A stretch of 64,000 nt of DNA from Nocardiopsis coralli (GTDB lineage: Bacteria; Actinomycetota; Actinomycetes; Streptosporangiales; Streptosporangiaceae), in assembly GCF_014892575.1 (NCBI RefSeq), contig NZ_JADBGI010000001.1, positions 186,001 to 250,000 on the forward strand, written 5' to 3'. The position numbers were made by a program, and so were the translations under genes. Below are positions 61,521 through 64,000 of this stretch, in pieces; the stretch's first letter is position 1; each line of letters begins with the position of its first letter. The notes under the pieces were generated by a model. That model ran no database searches. It saw nothing but the letters and a program-made list of their open reading frames with translations, and was not told where the DNA came from.

Positions 61521-63380
61521 TCAGGCGGAGGAGCGTACCCAGGAGGCGTGCAGGTCGGCGTAGACGCCGCGTTCGGCGACGAGCTCGGCGTGCGATCCGC
61601 TCTGCACGATCTGTCCGGCGTCGAAGACCAGCACACGGTCGGCGGCCTCGGCGGTGGAGAGCCGGTGTGCGATGGCCACGGACGTGCGCCCGCGGGTGAG
61701 CCGGTCCAGGGCGCGCTGGATCCGCATCTCGGTGTGCGGGTCCACGGCCGAGGTCGCCTCGTCCAGCACGAGCAGGTCGGGGTCGGCGATGTAGGCGCGC
61801 ACGAGCGCGACGAGCTGGCGTTCGCCGGCCGACATGGATTCACCGCGCTGGCCGACGGGTGTGTCGAGGCCGTGGGCGAGGCTGTCCAACCATTCGCGGA
61901 GCCCGAGTTCGGTGACGGCCGCCTCGAGTTCGGCGTCGGTGCTCTCGGGGCGCGCGAAGCGGATGTTGTCGCCCAGGGAGCTGTCGAACAGGAACCCTTC
62001 CTGCGGGACCATGACGACGCGGCGCCGCAGCGACGAGAACGAGACCTCGCGCAGGTCGGTGCCGTCGAGGCGCACGCTGCCCTCGTCGGGGTCCATGAGG
62101 CGGGTCAGGAGCTTGACGAAGGTGGTCTTTCCGGACCCGGTCTCCCCCACGACCGCGATCCGGGTCCCGGGCTCGAGCTGCACGTCGATGTGGTCGAGCA
62201 CGACCGGGCCCTCGGGGTAGGAGTAGGTGACCCCGTCGAAGTCGACGCGCACGGCCCCGCGCGGCAGGACCTTGCCCGCCTCGCCCGGGTCGGCGATGTC
62301 GGGTGCGGTGTCGAGCACGCCGAGCACGCGGCGCCACCCGGCGATGGCGTTCTGGGCCTCGTTGAAGATCTCGGTGGCCATCATCATGGGCTGCACGAAC
62401 AGCGTCATGAGGAACAGGAACGCGATGAGCTGCCCGGCGGTGATCCCCCCGTCGATACCGATCCACACCCCGACCAGGACGACGGCGGTGTTGCCCAGGG
62501 CGGCGACCATCTCCGCGAAGGGTGAGACGGCCATGGAGAGCCGCTGGGCCTTGACCTGCGCGGCGCGGGTGGCGAGCACGCTGTCGTCGATGCGCTGGGC
62601 GGTGCGGCGTTCGGTGCCGTGGGCGCGGATGACGGCGGCGCCCATGACGGTCTCGCCGACGGCTCCGAGCATGTCGCCGGTGCGCTCGCGCACCTTGAGG
62701 TAGGCCTTGGACAGCAGCTTCTGCAGCCAGCGCACGCCGAACAGCAGCGGCAGGAAGCAGATCCACACCACGATGGTCAGCTGCCAGGAGTAGACCGCCA
62801 TGAGGGTGGTGGCGATGACGAGCTGGCCGCCGCTGACGATGAGCAGCAGCCCGCCCCACTGCATGAACATCGAGATCTGGTCGACGTCGGCGGTGACGCG
62901 CGAGACGAGGGCGCCCTTGCGTTCGCTGTTCTGCGTGAGCACGGACAGGTCGTGCACGTGCCGGAAGGCCTTGCGGCGCAGCGTGGCCAGCCCGGACTCG
63001 GTGGCCCGGTACAGGCGCAGGTTCATCAGGTACGAACAGACCATCGTGGCCACGAGCAGGACGGCGCACACGCCGACCATGCGGGTGACGAAGCCCAGGT
63101 CGGGCCCTCCGGCCCCGGAGATCCCGTTGTCGATGATCTGTTGCACGGCGATGGGCACGATGACCTTGCCGAGCGTGGCGACGGCGGCGAAGAGCAGCGT
63201 GAGCCACAGGCCCTTGGTGAACTCCGGGGAGAGCTTGATGCCGCGTTTGATGGTGCCCAGGGCGCCGTCGCGGCTGCGGGTGAGGCCGACGGAGCGGTCG
63301 GTGCCTCCCCCGGGCTGCGGGTCGGCGCCGGTGCCGGTTCCGGTGCGTTCGTCGTCGCGGGACCGGGTGGGTGCGCTCAT
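61521..63380 (-). CDS. ABC exporter half-transporter with canonical ATPase site residues
   Basis: 619 residues, a fused six-helix transmembrane domain plus ATPase. It has a hydrophilic, Gly/Thr-rich N-terminus of ~40 residues. Walker A is GETGSGKTT, Q-loop VMVPQEGFLFD, Walker B LLVLDEATSAVD with the catalytic Glu, and switch His in AIAHRLST. The signature is MSAGE in place of LSGGQ. Its start overlaps the upstream ABC gene by 4 bp. The pair fits a type IV heterodimeric exporter of lipid, peptide or drug type; the substrate is unknown. Confidence 0.93.
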   Translation of the reverse strand: MSAPTRSRDDERTGTGTGADPQPGGGTDRSVGLTRSRDGALGTIKRGIKLSPEFTKGLWLTLLFAAVATLGKVIVPIAVQQIIDNGISGAGGPDLGFVTRMVGVCAVLLVATMVCSYLMNLRLYRATESGLATLRRKAFRHVHDLSVLTQNSERKGALVSRVTADVDQISMFMQWGGLLLIVSGGQLVIATTLMAVYSWQLTIVVWICFLPLLFGVRWLQKLLSKAYLKVRERTGDMLGAVGETVMGAAVIRAHGTERRTAQRIDDSVLATRAAQVKAQRLSMAVSPFAEMVAALGNTAVVLVGVWIGIDGGITAGQLIAFLFLMTLFVQPMMMATEIFNEAQNAIAGWRRVLGVLDTAPDIADPGEAGKVLPRGAVRVDFDGVTYSYPEGPVVLDHIDVQLEPGTRIAVVGETGSGKTTFVKLLTRLMDPDEGSVRLDGTDLREVSFSSLRRRVVMVPQEGFLFDSSLGDNIRFARPESTDAELEAAVTELGLREWLDSLAHGLDTPVGQRGESMSAGERQLVALVRAYIADPDLLVLDEATSAVDPHTEMRIQRALDRLTRGRTSVAIAHRLSTAEAADRVLVFDAGQIVQSGSHAELVAERGVYADLHASWVRSSA

Positions 63381-64000
63381 CGGTCGTCCTCCTCGCGGGC
63401 TCGGCCGCCGCGCGGGGCGGGGTTCGGGTTGGGCTCGGCCGGTCCGGGTTCCTCGGGCACGGGCTCGTTCTCGCTCTCGCCGGCGCGTTCGTAGGCGGTG
63501 ACCAGGCGGGCGTAACCGGGCGAGGTCTGCAGGAGTTCGCTGTGGGTGCCGCGCCCGCGGACCCGGCCGCCCTCCATGTAGACGACCTCGTCGGCGAGCT
63601 CGATGGTGGCGCGGCGGTAGGCGACCACGAGGACGGTCGCGGCGTCGTCGCGTTCGCGGAGCCCGGCGAGGATCTGCGCCTCGACCTGCGGGTCCACGGC
63701 GGAGGTGGCGTCGTCCATGATGAGCAGGCGCGGGCGGCGCACGACGGCGCGGGCCAGGGCGAGGCGTTGGCGTTGGCCGCCGGAGAGCGTGGTGCCCTTC
63801 TCGCCGAGGCGGGCGTCGAGGCCGCCGTCGAGTTCGGCGATGAAGCCGTCGGCGCGGGCCAGGCGCAGGGCTGCCCAGACCTGTTCGTCGTCGATGCCGG
63901 CGGCGCCGAGGGTGATGTTGTCGCGGACGGTGTCCTCGAAGACGAAGGTGCCCTGCGGGACGAGCGCGGCGTGGGTGGGGATCTGGTCGCGGGCCAGGTC
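63377..64000 (-). CDS. ABC exporter half-transporter, partner subunit, N-terminus cut by window edge
   Basis: 208 C-terminal codons are visible, in frame to the window edge, covering most of the ATPase domain. The Q-loop is VPQGTFVFEDTVRDN and the signature is canonical LSGGQRQR. Walker B is LLIMDDATSAVD with Asp in place of the catalytic Glu, and the switch His is replaced by Tyr (VVAYRRATIE). The transmembrane domain and Walker A lie beyond 64000. A Pro/Glu-rich tail ends in the 4-bp overlap with the next gene. The degenerate residues indicate that it forms the non-hydrolysing site of a heterodimer. Confidence 0.93.
   Translation of the reverse strand, partial: DLARDQIPTHAALVPQGTFVFEDTVRDNITLGAAGIDDEQVWAALRLARADGFIAELDGGLDARLGEKGTTLSGGQRQRLALARAVVRRPRLLIMDDATSAVDPQVEAQILAGLRERDDAATVLVVAYRRATIELADEVVYMEGGRVRGRGTHSELLQTSPGYARLVTAYERAGESENEPVPEEPGPAEPNPNPAPRGGRAREEDDR

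Overview
The window is 64 kb of very GC-rich chromosomal DNA from an actinomycete. The codon bias, the frequent GTG and TTG starts, and the gene order all fit this. Segments such as scpA-scpB-rluB-aroH-tyrA-cmk, uvrB-coaE-rpsA-polA, liv genes-ANTAR regulator-pyk and lgt-trpA-trpB-trpC-trp membrane protein-hisI are known from Streptomyces and Mycobacterium. A Streptosporangiales genus such as Nocardiopsis is my best guess, but this is inference. No rRNA, insertion sequence, prophage or CRISPR array is visible.

Positions 1-23 kb form a housekeeping backbone, almost all on the minus strand. The order from low to high coordinate is cmk (cut by the window edge), tyrA, aroH, rluB, scpB, scpA, a small possible ribbon-helix-helix protein, parA, xerD, a Nudix ADP-ribose pyrophosphatase, pyrG, an HMG-CoA-lyase-like gene, a GNAT gene, a DUF3060 lipoprotein, uvrB, a plus-strand membrane protein, coaE, a GNAT gene, rpsA, arfB, polA and a divergent hotdog thioesterase. 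These serve chromosome segregation, aromatic amino acid and CTP synthesis, DNA repair and replication, and translation.

Positions 23.4-32.3 kb hold a branched-chain amino acid (Liv-type) uptake locus. Three tandem paralogous substrate-binding lipoproteins on the plus strand converge on a livH-livM-livG-livF operon on the minus strand. LivH carries an unusual secreted N-terminal domain. Positions 32.5-35.2 kb hold an ANTAR response regulator divergent from a small tRNA gene. The tRNA has a leucine anticodon (CAA) but a short variable loop. It is followed by two tandem units, each made of a terminator, a leader and an HTH-plus-LAGLIDADG protein gene. This is the most unusual part of the window.

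Positions 35.4-51 kb hold a DUF1266-like membrane protein, pyruvate kinase, a terpenoid-cyclase-fold protein, two DUF2784 membrane proteins, the two glutamate synthase subunits, a protein resembling branched-chain polyamine synthase (BpsA family), and two paralogous single-pass membrane proteins of unknown role. Positions 51-59.6 kb hold an envelope/redox operon (mauE-like, DsbA-like, lgt) and the tryptophan/histidine block (trpA, trpB, trpC, DUF2752, HGxxPAAW protein, Trp-associated membrane protein, hisI). trpE is not at its usual place. Positions 59.9-64 kb hold a SIS-domain protein, a 640-bp spacer full of degenerate inverted repeats, and two overlapping ABC exporter genes. Their motif pattern indicates a heterodimer with one degenerate ATP site.
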